From: Aselliscus stoliczkanus
Lineage: Eukaryota > Chordata > Mammalia > Chiroptera > Hipposideridae
Reading direction: 5' to 3'
Length of the DNA stretch: 64,000 nucleotides
Assembly (NCBI GenBank): GCA_033961575.1
Contig: CM066728.1
Coordinates: 180,845,678 to 180,909,677, forward strand
The notes under the pieces were generated by a model that was given only the letters and a program-made list of their open reading frames with translations, searched no databases and had not been told where the DNA came from. The position numbers and the translations under genes are program-made. The number at the start of each line of letters is the position of its first letter. The first letter of the stretch is position 1. Of this stretch, positions 43,500 to 54,840 are shown one piece after another.

Positions 43500-44287
43500 T
43501 TCTTTTCTGAGAAGCTCTTTCTTTGTCCTTTGATTCTGAATAACTTTGCTGGGTAGAGTAATCTTGTTTGTAGGTGCTTGCTTTTCATCACTTTGAATAT
43601 TTCTTGCCAATCCCTTCTGACCTGCAAAATTTCTGTTGAGAAATCAGCTTACAGTCTTATGGGAGCTCTCTTTTAGGTAATTAATTGCTTTTCTCTTGCT
43701 GCTTTAAGATTCTTTCTTTGTTTTTAACCTTTGACATTTTAATGATTATGTATGTGTCTTGGTGTGGGCCTCTTTGGATTCATCTTTGGGACTCTCTACA
43801 CTTCCTGGTCTTGTATGTCCATTTCCTTCACCAGGTTAGGGACATTTTCCATCATTATATCTTCAAACAGGTTTTCAATTCCTTGTTCTCTCTCTTCTTC
43901 TTCTGGTACCCCTGTGATGTGAACATTGGTAGGCTTGATGTTGTCCCACAGGCCCCTTCAACTATCCTCATTTTTCTTTTTTCTGTCTGATTGGGTGTTT
44001 TCTGTTACCTTATCTTGCAAATCGCTGACTTGATCCTCTACTTCTTCATCTAAGATGCTGTTGATTCCTTCTAGTGTATTCTTCATTTTACTTTTTGTAT
44101 TCTTCACTTCTGAGTAGTTCTTTTTTATGATTTCTATATCCATTTTTATGTTTCCTATATCTTTGTTGAAGTTCTCACTAATTTCCTTCAGCATCCTTAT
44201 AATCAGTGTTTTGAACTCTGTATCTGGTAGATTGCTTACCTCCATTTGGTCTTGTTCTTTTTCTGAAAGTTTCCCTTCTTCTTTCAT
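43500..44287 (-). pseudogene. L1/HAL1 ORF1 protein gene, broken
   Basis: The N-terminal and coiled-coil part is open from 44287 to 43958, rich in Lys/Glu/Asn heptads (SEVKNTKSKMKNTLEGI). The RRM-like and C-terminal parts continue in broken frames to about 43,500; antisense phrases match the ORF1 copy at 33.8-34.4 kb. It is not a host gene. Confidence 0.7.
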
Positions 44288-45705
44288 TTGGGCTATATTT
44301 TTTTTGTCTCCTCATTTTGGCTGCCTCTCTGTGTTTGTTTCTATGTACTAGGTAGATTTGTTATGTCTTCCAGTCTTGGCAGGGTGGCCTTATGTAGTAA
44401 TTGTCTTGTGGTGCCCAGTGAGTGGTACAGTCTCCCTGATCACCTGAGCCGGGCATTCCAGGAGTGTCCTTTGTGTGAGTTGTGCATGCCTTCTTGTTGT
44501 ATTTGAGCCTTGATTGCTCAAATTGGAACATCAATGAGTGGGGTTGACCCTCAGACTGACTGGCTATGTGCATTGGCCATGACCACAGTATAGAATCTGT
44601 TGTCCAAAGGTTGACTCCACATAGCAGGATTTTCCCCAGTGAAATCTTCTGCCTGCCAAGACTACCCTTTGAGTGTGCAGCTTGTGAGTTGATTGGGTGG
44701 TGCTCTGTTGTGATCTGATGCAGGCCACCAGGTTGTTGGTTCTGGTGTTTCTGGGGAGTGGCTCTGGTGCAGGAATGTCAGCCACTGTGTGTGACCGGCC
44801 CAGGGCTACCTGATAAGAGCTACAAAGCAATCTGCAGTTGATAGCCATCTGTGCTAAGCCTGGAGATGTATGGGAGAGATTACACTACAAACAGAGGCCG
44901 GTTGCCACCAGTACCTGGTCTGGGACCACTCAGCAAAAGGGTCTGCTGCCACCTGCTGGCTGGTCATAAAGCTCAATCATTGGAAGAGCCTCAGGTGATA
45001 CACGAGTTAGGTCTCAGGGAGTTGCCAGGGTAGGGAGGGTGCTATGCACCAAGCCAAAGCAGATTCAGAATTGGCCATGTGGGGGAAGGCTCAACACAGG
45101 AGATATGGCACCAGCCCCTCAGCTGCATGGGAGGAGGGTTCAGTACAGGGATAATGGTGGTTGTCCCTCCAACCCTTGTCCTGCAGCCACACAACTCAGC
45201 TTCTCCCTATTTCTAGTACCACTGAAGCCACTGTCCCTCTGCTGGAGCCCAGGGGGAGTGCCTGTGAGACAGTGGGTCTGTGCATGGGCCCTTTAAGAGA
45301 ACACCTGGGTTTCTAGCAGCCTTCTGTCTCACCCAGTTGCACAGAATCCCCACTGATTGTCACAGCTAGATGTTGTGGGGGCTCCTATTCCCAGCACTGG
45401 CACTCTGAGCTGGGGACCCCAGTATGGGGCTGGGGTCCCTCGTTCCTCAGGGGGACCTCTACAGCTGAGATAGCCCTCCAGATTCTCAACAGCCACAATG
45501 GGAATGGGGACCAGCCCATTCCACATCTCCACTCCTCCTACCAGTCTCAAGATGGCTTCTTTTTATATCCTTATTTATAGGACTCCTGTTCAACTAATCT
45601 TCAGATAGTGTTCCAGGTTGATGGTTCTATAATTTAGTTATAATGTTGATGTGTTCAAAGGGGGAAGTGAGCACAGCATCCTCTTACTCTGCCATCTTGA
45701 CCAAA

Positions 45706-46026
45706 ACCCACCCAAAGTCATTTTTTTTATTAAGATGGTAAGCATTCCATTGAATTAGGACTTCTAATTTTTTTTATGAATAAACTGCACTTGTAAGAAT
45801 TGTAAGAATACAGAAAGAGTTGAAACTAATGACAATTTTCCAGGCCCTTGAAGAAACAAGAAAGCCCAAAATGGGAAAGTATGATCTGGGGGAAATTCAA
45901 AAAATGAAAACTCTTGGCCTCAGAATTTAAGAGATACACAGACAGAGAATATACTCAGAGAATCTGGGGAAAAGCTCACAATCTCCCATCTCAACCAGAA
46001 AAAGAGCTTCTTCTTATAATTTGCCA
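45706..46026. other. 5' flank of interferon pseudogene 2
   Basis: No gene was seen. GAAA-type repeats (AAAATGAAAAC at about 45,900-45,911) and an AATTTAAG TATA-like motif (about 45,921-45,929) lie about 100-130 bp upstream of the old start. They could be the decayed interferon promoter. Confidence 0.45.
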
Positions 46027-46571
46027 ATGGATTTTTTCAGTCTCTTCACTGATGGCATTGGTGATGATCTTCTCCAGCCCCATCTCCTCTACTAGCTGTG
46101 ACCTACCTCTGACCATGTCCTGATGATCAACAGAAAGAACTTCATGCTTCTGAGCCAAATGAGGAAAATCTCCTTCTTCCTCTGTCTGGAGGACAGAAAT
46201 GACTTCAGATTCCTCCAGGAGACAGTAGATAGCAGTGAGGTGCAGAAGGTTTAGGCCATTTCTGTCCACTTTGAGATGCACCAGCAGATCTTGAACTTCT
46301 TCCTCACAGAGCAGTATTCTGCTGCCTGGAATACAACTCTGCTGGACAAACTCTGCACTGGACTCTATCAGAGCTGGAAAACCTGGACACCTGTTTGGTG
46401 CAGGAGACAGGACAGGCAGAATCTGCCCTGGGAAAGAAGAGGTACTTCTTGGGCATTCATCTCTACCTGAAAGAGAAGAAGTACAGTGACTATGCCTGGG
46501 AGGTTGTCAGAGTGGAAATCAGGAGGTGGTTTTGCTTTGTTAACAACCTCATAAGAAGATTCAGGAAATAA
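46027..46571 (+). pseudogene. Interferon-omega-like pseudogene, several breaks, inverted
   Basis: A type I interferon copy on the strand opposite to IFNB1. The old start is ATG 46027-46029. An extra T in the run 46032-46037 puts the rest of the signal peptide (LMALVMIFSSPIS, then CDLP) into another frame. That frame ends at TGA 46121-46123. The following family blocks LLSQMRK, FFLCLEDRNDFRF and [10 protein letters not shown] contain a TAG at 46252-46254. A further one-base loss near 46,370 shifts into the last frame: [27 protein letters not shown], ending FRK and stop at 46569-46571. As in pseudogene 1, the CAWEVV cysteine is tyrosine and the C-terminus ends FRK, so the two look like one subfamily. 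This copy is clearly older or less constrained than pseudogene 1. Confidence 0.88.
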
Positions 46572-46767
46572 GAAAGAACCTGATTCTCAATTCAGGCTCT
46601 TTAATTGTTCAGTCTTTTCCAAAACTGTTATTTTTTTCCTTCAGCTATAAAATAATTTGAATCATAGTTGGCATATTTTTATCAGTAATATTAAGCATAC
46701 CTATGTTGAACTATTTCAGAATTGGAGGAAATGTAACTGAACCTCATGTTAAAAATATGTATGTATA
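46572..46767. other. 3' flank of interferon pseudogene 2
   Basis: AT-rich; nothing supported. Confidence 0.5.
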
Positions 46768-46912
46768 GGGCCGAGTGGCTCAGTTGGTTAAGAGCTTGCT
46801 CAAGAGTGCGAGCTGAGCTCTGAGCAATGGTGGTTCGATGCCAGCCCGAGCTGAGTTGCCGTTGAGCTGCCAACAGGTGGCAGGATAGCTCAGCTAAAAA
46901 AAAGATTAAAAA
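46768..46912 (+). mobile_element. tRNA-derived SINE, monomer of the dimeric family
   Basis: GGGCCGAGTGGCTCAGTTGGTTAAGAGCTTGCTC, then B-box-like GGTTCGATGCC, then CAACAGGTGGCAGGATAGCTCAGCT and poly(A). It shares its layout with 28,047-28,194. Confidence 0.88.
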
Positions 46913-47689
46913 AAAATGTGTGTATGTATATATGTATTTATTTATTAATATTAGTTTATTACTTTATGGCATTTGTATTTTATTTTTTATATGAATATGT
47001 TCACATTGTCTTCTTTAGTAAAAAATTTTACTTTTTTACTTATAAATGTATTTTAAGAAATTTCTCTTCTAAGGAAAAAAAAAACAAAAAACCTACCCAG
47101 CGTCCTAATTCTGCAAACTAAATATAAAAGTATGTGATGCAGTTCATTCATTCATTCATGAGCCTTGGGGATAGAGTTTTGAGTATGGAGTTTACATTAT
47201 AGTAAAAAACATAGTCATTAAAGAAGAAGTTAGAGTGTAATTAGTAATTTACATTTGGGATCTGGGCTACACATGAAACATAAAAGATGCTATGGCAGTA
47301 ACATGGGTACTGGTAGCTCCTTTAGGCTACCTTCAGTTTCCCCCAGGGAAGTAATACAAAATGTGACCCTTGAAGGATGAGTAAAAGTTTAACTATTGTG
47401 TGGGGGACAAAATTTCCCAGGGTTATAAAACAAAACTTCATAGAGAATGGCCCTGTAGCAGGAAAGGGCCTGGTACATTTAAAGAAGTGAATAAGGCCAG
47501 AATGGATGGACTGTATTGATGGATAGAGAGTTTAGCTTGTAATGAGGCTGGAGAAATGGAAAGGAACCCAAGATAGACTATGTTAAAGATATTAGGTTTT
47601 ATCCTAAGAGCCAAAGGAAGTTAACTTTAGGTTTTAAAGCTAGAGAGTGGTTGACCAGAGCAAGTACAGGGAAACTCATTAGATCAACA
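46913..47689. other. Intergenic, no gene seen
   Basis: AT-rich, with a (TTCA)n scrap at about 47,145-47,158. Confidence 0.55.
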
Positions 47690-47870
47690 GTCCTCAAAAT
47701 GTAGTCTGTGAGCTTTTAGGGGGTCCCTACTGGAGACTTTAAGGGGATCCATGAGGTGAAAATTATTTTTATAATAATGTCAAGACATTATTTGCTTTTT
47801 TCATCACATTAACAATTTGTCCTGATAGTGCAAAAATAATAGTGTGTAAAACCACTGTTTTAGTTCCATG
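47690..47870. mobile_element. hAT/Charlie-like element, partial
   Basis: 'cagtcctcaaaatgtagtctgtgagcttttagggggtcc', then 'aaattatttttataataatgtcaagacattatttgc'. The terminal block resembles the left end of the element at 29,832-30,297. Confidence 0.5.
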
Positions 47871-48220
47871 CCTAAATGTCAATCAAGGCAGTAGCACCAA
47901 AATGTACTAGTAATTATTATATTTTTCACTATAATATACTTGAAGTTAAAAAAAAAATGCCAGTTTCATTTAAGAATGCCCTTGATGAAGCAGTAAAATT
48001 ATTGTTATTTAATCTTGACTTTCAGTATATATCTTTTTAATATTCTCCGTGATAGTCTTTTTTATATTCTGTGTAACAGCACTTCTGCTGCATGCATGAT
48101 GATTGTTTTGAGGGGAAACACTTACATGATTGAGTTGTGAGCTAAACTAGCCACTCTTTCACAGAATCCAATTTTACTTGAAAGAATGACAGACAAACTA
48201 TGGTTATTAAGAGTTGGACA

Positions 48221-48330
48221 GGGCCGGCCGAGTGGTGCAGTGGTTAAGTGCTGGTCTTGGGAAGCCAGTGGCCCAGGTTTGGGTCCCACATATGAGGGCC
48301 AGTGACACTGCCCTAAATAAAATAAAAAAT
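48221..48330 (+). mobile_element. tRNA-derived SINE, short form
   Basis: GGGCCGGCCGAGTGGTGCAGTGGTTAAGTGCTGG, B-box-like GGTTTGGGTCCC, CACATATGAGGGCCAGTGACACTGCCCT, then a complex A/T-rich tail of AAATAAA units. AAGAGTTGG before (about 48,210-48,218) recurs at about 48,375-48,383 and may be the target duplication. Confidence 0.88.
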
Positions 48331-48383
48331 AAAAAATAAAGAAATTTATTAATTAAAATCTATTTTTTTAAAAAAAGAGTTGG

Positions 48384-50984
48384 GCATATGACAGACATTT
48401 TCTCAAGGTATTTATAAAATGAAGCTGTCACTTCAAGGAAAACATTTGTTACCAATTATAACAGTTGAGCTTTCAAAAGAAAATTAAAATTTTGGAAAAA
48501 TCTATCACTGTAAACCTGACAATTTCCCAATACTTAAAAAGGTTTGTGATGACAATGGTGACGTTAACAAATGAATTGATTGATTATATAAATTGAAATA
48601 CACACATACACATGCTCTCGCATGTAGATCGGACTTTTTTGTACATATTTTCCTTCTTTCTCAAATTTAAAACATTTTCACTGCATTCTCATGAATATTA
48701 ATATTAATCTTTGTCAATATCCCACTAATATTAATATTGCCACCTCTAATTACTTTCTTTCATTGTACTTTTTGCTCTGTCTTTGCCCATCTTTTCTTTC
48801 ACGGTTTTAGTATTAAATATTTAGTATTATTTGATTTTAGGCTTTTCTCCTTATGCAAAGAAACAATGGGATTTGTGTTTAAAAAATCAATCAAAGGTAT
48901 TTTCTTTTAATAGGTAAATTTAAGCAATTTATATTTCTTAACCATTATGTGTTTGGGTCTCAAATGTATTGATTTATGCTTTACTTTTTGTATTACTTTT
49001 ATGTTTTGACACTTGTCATACTCCTTCCAACTCTCCAACGGTCATTAATTTAAAGACTATATTTTTAAAAGCAATTTAAATTTCTCTTAATTTTTGAATG
49101 AAAAATTGCATAATGTTTTAAAAATAATTTTTTAACTAATTTTAACCAACTTTCCTATTCACTACCAGTTCTTACTGGGACTGTGGCTTTTAGTCAACAT
49201 AGTAAGTATGTATAATAAGAGACATCATATAAATAGATATACATAGGAATTTATGTTCATATATAAACAGATGAAAAAGTCTAGAGTTAGTGACTCCTTA
49301 TTGTAGAAAATAAAAATATATTAATTTTGAATGCTCTTGGAATGACAGTAAGTTGGATGCAGTATGATAGATTAGTGTCACGTATTCCAAATCTAATCAT
49401 CAGAAAATTTTAGGAGTCAGGTGGTAAATTAAGGTGGTAATCAACTTGAATTAAATAATTCACATTTTAAGGTAAAGCATATGATTATAAAGCAATGAGT
49501 TTGATATTTTTGTCTAGTTTGTAAACTGGCTCTGAAGACAGTTTTCATCATGGAGTGCAAAACCTTTTGAAGGATGATAAAACTGCTGCCATCATTAATC
49601 ATTATAGCTTCCAACATGTTTTCCAAGACTTATATTGAAACAGCAGCAGAGTACACTTACAATTAAGGAAACAAAGAAAAATCTATGTGAGTGTCATGTA
49701 GACTAGCCTTTTTGGACATCAGTTCCACCCCCCATCCCAACCTTTAACCAAGAACATAGGTAAGTCAAGTTAGCTCTGAGCAGCAGGGGTTACTTCATCA
49801 TGCCATGCTCTCCATCTGCTGCTGTAGGCCTTCAATAGCCTTTCTTCAATGTTTCATTATCCAGTGATGAACTGGGTCAAACTAAAGCAATGCGAGAATA
49901 CAGATTTTAAACAACATTCCTTCTCTGTGCTCCAGGACCTCAGCTTTGGAGTCTTGTTCTGACTAGTGAATGATGAATTCCTTCCTTAATCAAAGGTACA
50001 TAAGCTTGGTGTTATACTGCCATCTCCTGGCTATAAATCAAGTACTGGCTGAGAGGCTGGGTGTATTGGTCTCCCTTCCATGAACTCCTGCTGGGAAAAA
50101 CGCAGGAAACTAGAGATATTAACCATTGTCACCCCAATAAATTTAATTTTTAAAAATTCATTTCAAATAACAAAAAAGAAATAAAAGAATATTTTGTTGT
50201 ACTGCCCCTTTAAAAACAAAGAAACAACTGTATAAGTGAAGCAAAAAAGTTCTACTTCATAATAGTGATTCTAGTAGAGTGAAATTTATATTTATAGATC
50301 CACATATTTATTCATATTCTTACTCCAAAGTAAGTTTACATATGTAATTGCCATATTTGTATAAACAGCCTAATTTAAACCAAAAAGAGACATATGTATT
50401 TAATTTAAAATATTATTTGTAATGCTGCTGTTATCCCTGGCTGTCTTACACTTTACCAAGTACCACACTAAGACAATTAGTCAAGTTTTAATAATTAAAC
50501 CTTGAAATGAAGGGATTGGGCTTTTGGTTCCCGTTTTCTCCAAGGATTCTTGAGTTCTGCTGTTTGCTCACCCACCTTCCCCATCAATAACCTACAAGTT
50601 CTACATATCAATTTATTTCACAAAATGCATTTGTTGAAAGAATATGCTCACTGGACGTTTTTTCCAGGTAGAATCACATGAGCTATGTCATGATCACGTA
50701 ACAATGAGCACTGCCTGTGTGAGCTGAAGTGATAAGGCCGAATTGGCAAGACTGTCAGTGGCAGCCAGAGTGTTTACAGTTAGGGGAGATAGCAAGGGAC
50801 CAAGCACCAAAACTTTTGGAGTCAGGAGAAAATTCACCATGGAGAAAGATTGAGTGAGATCAGTAGCTCATGACAAGGTTAGAAATGTAATTGTTTTCCA
50901 GACAGATTCAATAACCTTCTGATAATGATCATTCTAAGAAAGCTGAATTTCATCTCCATCCCATGGAGCTAAGTTTCTGATAAC
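48384..50984. other. Intergenic, no gene seen
   Basis: 2.6 kb without a supported gene. Weak antisense L1-like text occurs at about 48,640-49,190. The repeated motif 'ATTAATATTAAT' is seen at about 48,694-48,736. Confidence 0.5.
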
Positions 50985-50989
50985 CCTTT
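50985..50989 (+). repeat. Provirus target duplication, left copy
   Basis: CCTTT immediately before the 5' LTR matches CCTTT at 57526-57530 immediately after the 3' LTR, giving a 5-bp duplication. Confidence 0.85.
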
Positions 50990-51334
50990 TGACAGGGCCT
51001 GGGCACGTTCAGGCGTGCACCGTGGAGGTCCTGGGACAGGGTCCGGGAATGTCCAGCAGTGTACACCCGGAGCCCGACCCCCACCAGGGGGCCTTGACTT
51101 TGGAGGCTGCTGGGCCGCCGGGCTCTGGTTCCATAAGCCCTTTAGGTAAACATGCCTTGCACTTGCAGGAGAGAGCATGCGCATTTCCGTGCACTCTCCT
51201 CCCCCAAAACCTCTATATAATGGTTGCTATTGCTAATTAAAGATGCTGGTTCCTCCTCATGTCCGTTCTGCCTGCCTTCTTTACATTGAGGATCTCACTG
51301 CTGAAACCGCACCCCCAAACCCTCGGCGGCGACA
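50990..51334 (+). repeat. 5' LTR
   Basis: 345 bp, beginning TGACAGGGCC and ending GGCGACA (TG...CA). It contains a TATA-like CTATATAAT (about 51,213-51,221) and an ATTAAA poly(A) signal (51236-51241). It aligns along its whole length with 57172-57525. Confidence 0.88.
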
Positions 51335-51336
51335 CT

Positions 51337-51354
51337 TGGCGTAGTCGGCAGGAT
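51337..51354 (+). promoter_or_regulatory. Primer-binding site, tRNA-Ser
   Basis: Begins TGGCGTAGTCGG two bases after the LTR. All 18 bases are complementary to the 3' end, including CCA, of mammalian tRNA-Ser (AGA/TGA type) as I recall that tRNA. Confidence 0.85.
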
Positions 51355-51363
51355 GAGGTGAGT
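51355..51363 (+). promoter_or_regulatory. Candidate viral splice donor
   Basis: GAGGTGAGT directly after the primer-binding site is a near-perfect 5' splice site (cut before the GT at 51358-51359). Such a leader donor is used for subgenomic env RNA in retroviruses; here it is inferred only. Confidence 0.55.
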
Positions 51364-52640
51364 GTCCCTTCCACCACGGTAGAGAAACCACCACAGGTGG
51401 ACCGGATATGGCCCCAGACTTCCCTCTGGTATTCAGTCACGGCATACCTGCTGGCATGGACTCTGCCAGAGGACTGCGATGCTGTCCATCCGGGACTGGA
51501 AGACATCCGGAAAGCCCTGGAGGCACTGGAGCCAGACGTCCTTCTGGTGCACCAGGAGGCGGCTGGCCGGGTGGCCTGGATGTTCCTAGAAGTCTTACAA
51601 CATGCTAGCCATGACATCCAGGAATACACGAACTGGGTGCAGCACTTACAGCACCGGAAGGAAGACTTGGAGCAACACCTGGCAGCTGCTGAACAGATGC
51701 TCCAAGGGTCCCCTAAGTTGGAGGTGCCCTCCCGTGCTAGCAGCCCACCTGGACCAGAGGGCACGCTGGACCGGTGGTGTGGCAAAGGGTGGAAGTTGAA
51801 GAGCTGCTGGCTCCTGGGGGTGGAGCCTCCTGACCACGACTGTCCGTGAGGCATATTTCCTATACTGCTTACATGGCTATGGAGCTGCAAGAGCTGTGAA
51901 GCAGTGCAAACAGTGCTTGGGTGAGTCTCTCCCCACATGGTTGTTGCATCTCTGGGATGACGGGGTGGATAACATGGAGTTAAGCCCCACCAAGATCGTG
52001 CAGCTGGCCAGCATCACCATGGTGCCCTCTCGGTGGCAACACGTGCAAAACATGCCGCAGACCAACCCCCAAGCCAGTAATCAGGCCCTAATTAACTGGC
52101 TCATGGCTGCTGCCCGCATGGTCTGGGACAATGCAGGGGCCTTGCCAGCGCATGTAAGTGGAACACTTACTTGGACTTGGTGAGATGGGCATGCGGCAGA
52201 TGATGTTTGCATTGCAGTATAACAGTCCTGATGAGGAGATATTCACAGCCCGCATGAAAGACATTATACTTTCTAACAGCCCACTGGGAACTTTTGGGAC
52301 TATGGTTGCTTTATTAGCTCCCTGCACAGACAGGCCCATCCATAAGGTCACAGGGACTTTGGCTAAGACTGGGGGACATGGAAGTCCACCGGCAAGGCCG
52401 GGCTGGGCAGGCATGGGCTGTGACTGAAAAGGGCACAAGTCGTCCCCGTCTTCTGAAACAGGCTATGAAAGCCACACCCAAAGGCCAGGACAAAGGGGGG
52501 ACCCTGTTAAGGTGAGCTGCCGGCAAAAGTGGTTTGATCTGGTGGCTGCTGGGCTGGCTGAGGAGAAATTAGACAGCCACAGCCCCTCGAGATCCTCTTG
52601 GCCATCTGGCAGTAAGCTATGGCCTGAACAGTTCACCGCC
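51364..52640 (+). pseudogene. gag remnant of provirus
   Basis: Open to 51849 (the frame itself extends back into the LTR), with a Glu/Gln/Leu-rich coiled-coil-like stretch (HRKEDLEQHLAAAEQML) at about 51,655-51,705. A second frame, 51896-52183, contains LPTWLLHLWDDGVDNMEL and then LASITMVPSRW, which recall the capsid region of ERV-L-type gag. More frames (52158-52427, 52512-52706) continue the remnant; no zinc knuckle is visible. The structural protein would have formed the particle; at least three breaks abolish it. Confidence 0.65.
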
Positions 52641-52709
52641 CTACCCCCCAAACAAAAGAAGGGGGTCGCCCAGGAGTTGCTCCTAACTGACTTACTCCCT
52701 TACTAGGGA

Positions 52710-52990
52710 GTGGGCGAGGGCACCCGGTTAATGGGGGAGCCAGATGACATTGAACTCACCATATATTGTTCCCCCCAGAACATACAGCAGGTGCTGGCCA
52801 TTGGGGACACCGGGGCAGACAGCAACCTCATACATGGCAATCTGGACATTTTTCAGGACCCAAAAACCCCTATTGAGGGGTATGGTGGCTGACACATCAC
52901 GATGCATACAGTCTCCCTCACCCTGATCATCGGACGTCTCCCCGCCCAGGGCTTATGAGGTCTGCGTGTCTCCTATTACTGAATACATTC
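52710..52990 (+). pseudogene. Protease remnant of provirus
   Basis: The retropepsin active-site motif DTGAD is encoded at 52806-52820 within VLAIGDTGADSNLIHG. The frame stops at 52892, and similarity continues in another frame (SYYxLRCWG-like region about 52,940-53,010 is only faintly visible). The aspartyl protease would have cleaved Gag-Pol. Confidence 0.75.
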
Positions 52991-53110
52991 TCGGGGTGGA
53001 CTGACTGTTATGACGATTGTGGGGAAATTTCACTTGCGAGTGCATGTGATGAAAACAGTGGTTAGAGGACATCCTCAGCACACACCCCTCCACCTGCCAC
53101 AGGCCACCAA

Positions 53111-53800
53111 GTGGTTAACATCAGACAGTATCGCTTGCCCGGGGGACATGAGGAGATTGGGAGTACCATCTTAAAGTTGGAGGAGATAGGTGTCATACGG
53201 TCCACCCATAGCCCCTTCAACTCCCTGGTTTGGCCTGGTGGTTCCTGGAGAATGACAGTGGACTACGGGGAGCTGAATAACGTGACACCCCTGCTCCACA
53301 CCGTTGTTCCAAACATCACGGAGTTGATGGAATGCCTCTTACAGGAATTGGAATGGTTCCACTATATGGTGGACTTGGCCAGTGCTTTTTTCTCTATTGA
53401 CATTGACACTGCCAGCCAAGAGTGTTCGCCTTCACCTGGGAAGGCAGACAATGGGCCTTTCAAGTGTTGCCACAAGGCTACCTGCACTGCCCAACGCTGT
53501 GCCATGGGCTGATAGTGCAGGACCTAGCTACATGGACCAAGCCCCTGACCGTGCACGTATTTCACTATATAGATGATATAGTGTTAACCTCTGATTCTCT
53601 TGCAGATCTGGAAACTGCTGCCCTCAGTCTCTGAGATGCCCTAATGGGTTGGGGGTGGGCTGTCAACCAGGACAAGGTCCAGGGCCCTGGCTACTCTGTC
53701 AGGTTCTTGGGAGTTCTTTGGTGGGGTAAGAAAAGTAATCCTCGAGGCAGTTATAGATAAGATTCAAGCGTACCCCGTCTGGAGACTTACCTGGGGCTAC
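53111..53800 (+). pseudogene. Reverse transcriptase remnant of provirus
   Basis: RT motifs in order: [12 protein letters not shown] and [16 protein letters not shown] at 53,125-53,230; [15 protein letters not shown] at about 53,245-53,290; [13 protein letters not shown] at about 53,366-53,405; then, after a frameshift near 53,420, [18 protein letters not shown]; and the catalytic YIDD at 53566-53577. A stop (TGA) follows at 53632-53634. The polymerase is recognisable but interrupted. Confidence 0.88.
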
Positions 53801-53829
53801 TGGGGTTCTGGTGAACCTTCATACCACAT

Positions 53830-54840
53830 GTGGTGATGTTAATGCAACCTTTGCACCAGCTGGTTCACAAAGGGGAGCCTGGGATTTGTCCCCTGAAGCC
53901 AAGCAGGTGTTCAGGGCAACAAAGCGTGCTGTAGCACAGGCCCAGACCCTAAGGGTTGTTGACCCAACCCTGCCATTCCTCCTGACTGTCCAGGTGGAGG
54001 ACTGTGGGTTTGGCTGGGGTCTCTGGCAAAAACTTTGCACGCGAAAGACTCCTATTGGGTTTTGGTCCCAGCTTTGGAAGGGAGCCGAGGAACAGTACTC
54101 CCTGGTGGAAAATCAATTGGCAGTGATGTATGCTGCCCTGTTGACCTGTGAAAGTATCATGGGCCCGCACCCAGTCACGGTACAGACGACTTACCAAATG
54201 GGAGGCTGGCTCTGGTCTTGAACAACGAGGCCATGAACTGGCATGGCACAGACGCCAACACTAACAAAGTGGGGAGTCTATTTAGAGCAACTGGCTCAGT
54301 TCTCCACTAGTCCATTGACCCAGGAGCTACATGCTCTTTTGGGGCCCAGCACTTTCTGCTCTGAGCAAGCAGATGACACCTTGGAAACGGGGGAGACTCC
54401 TAGTCCCTTTGAGGAGGGCAAGCCCCCAGTGCCGGCTGACTCCTGGTACATGGACAGGTCTTGCCAAGGGAAGCCCCCATCACTTGGTGGTGGTAGCCCT
54501 ACAACCCCACACTGACACCTTTTGGTATGACACAGGTACCAGATGCTCTAGCCAATGGGCAGAGTTGCAAGCAGTCTGGATAGTTTTGACTAAGGAACCT
54601 GGCCCAGTACATGTTTGCACTGACAGCTGGGCCGTGTATCAGGGCATGATGCTGTGGCTGCCCAAGTGGGCAGCCCAAGAGTGGCTAATTGGCCATTGCC
54701 CCCTATGGGACAAGGACCTCTGGGAGGACCTGTGGAAACGGGGCCAGAACACGGGTGCTACCGTGTACCATGTCTCAGGCCATCGGCCATTGCAGGTACC
54801 CGACAATGACATGGCTGATGCCTTGGTGAGAGTGTGCTTG
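53830..54840 (+). pseudogene. Connection and RNase H remnant of provirus
   Basis: An open frame, 53811-54221, carries WDLSPEAKQVFRATK and FWSQLWKGAEEQYSLVENQLAVMYA, a tether/connection signature. The RNase H core is split between two frames: WYMDRSC in the 54243-54515 frame, then SSQWAELQAVWIVL and VCTDSWAVYQGM in the 54331-55194 frame, and VYHVSGHRPL. The acidic residues D, E and D of RNase H are visible but not in one frame. Confidence 0.82.

Larger units (their letters stand above)
42359..45705 (-). mobile_element. L1/HAL1-like element with most of ORF2 missing
   Basis: A minus-strand element. The 3' UTR is at about 42,365-43,140 (with a SINE at 42,608-42,714), and a short ORF2-like antisense piece at about 43,145-43,500. 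ORF1 is at about 43,500-44,290, and a long 5' UTR runs to about 45,705, where the minus strand opens GGTCAAGATGGCAGAGTAAG, a typical L1 5' start. ORF1 similarity to the copy at 33.7-34.8 kb is plain (TEFKTLIIRMLKEISE versus TEFRTLMIRMFKELSE). Most of ORF2 is absent, so this is either a HAL1-like element or an internally deleted L1. Confidence 0.75.

Noticed and set aside
51237..51938. 233-codon minus-strand frame in the provirus
   Set aside because: Antisense to the gag remnant and LTR. A human-virus-like antisense gene was considered, but there is no homology or promoter to support it.
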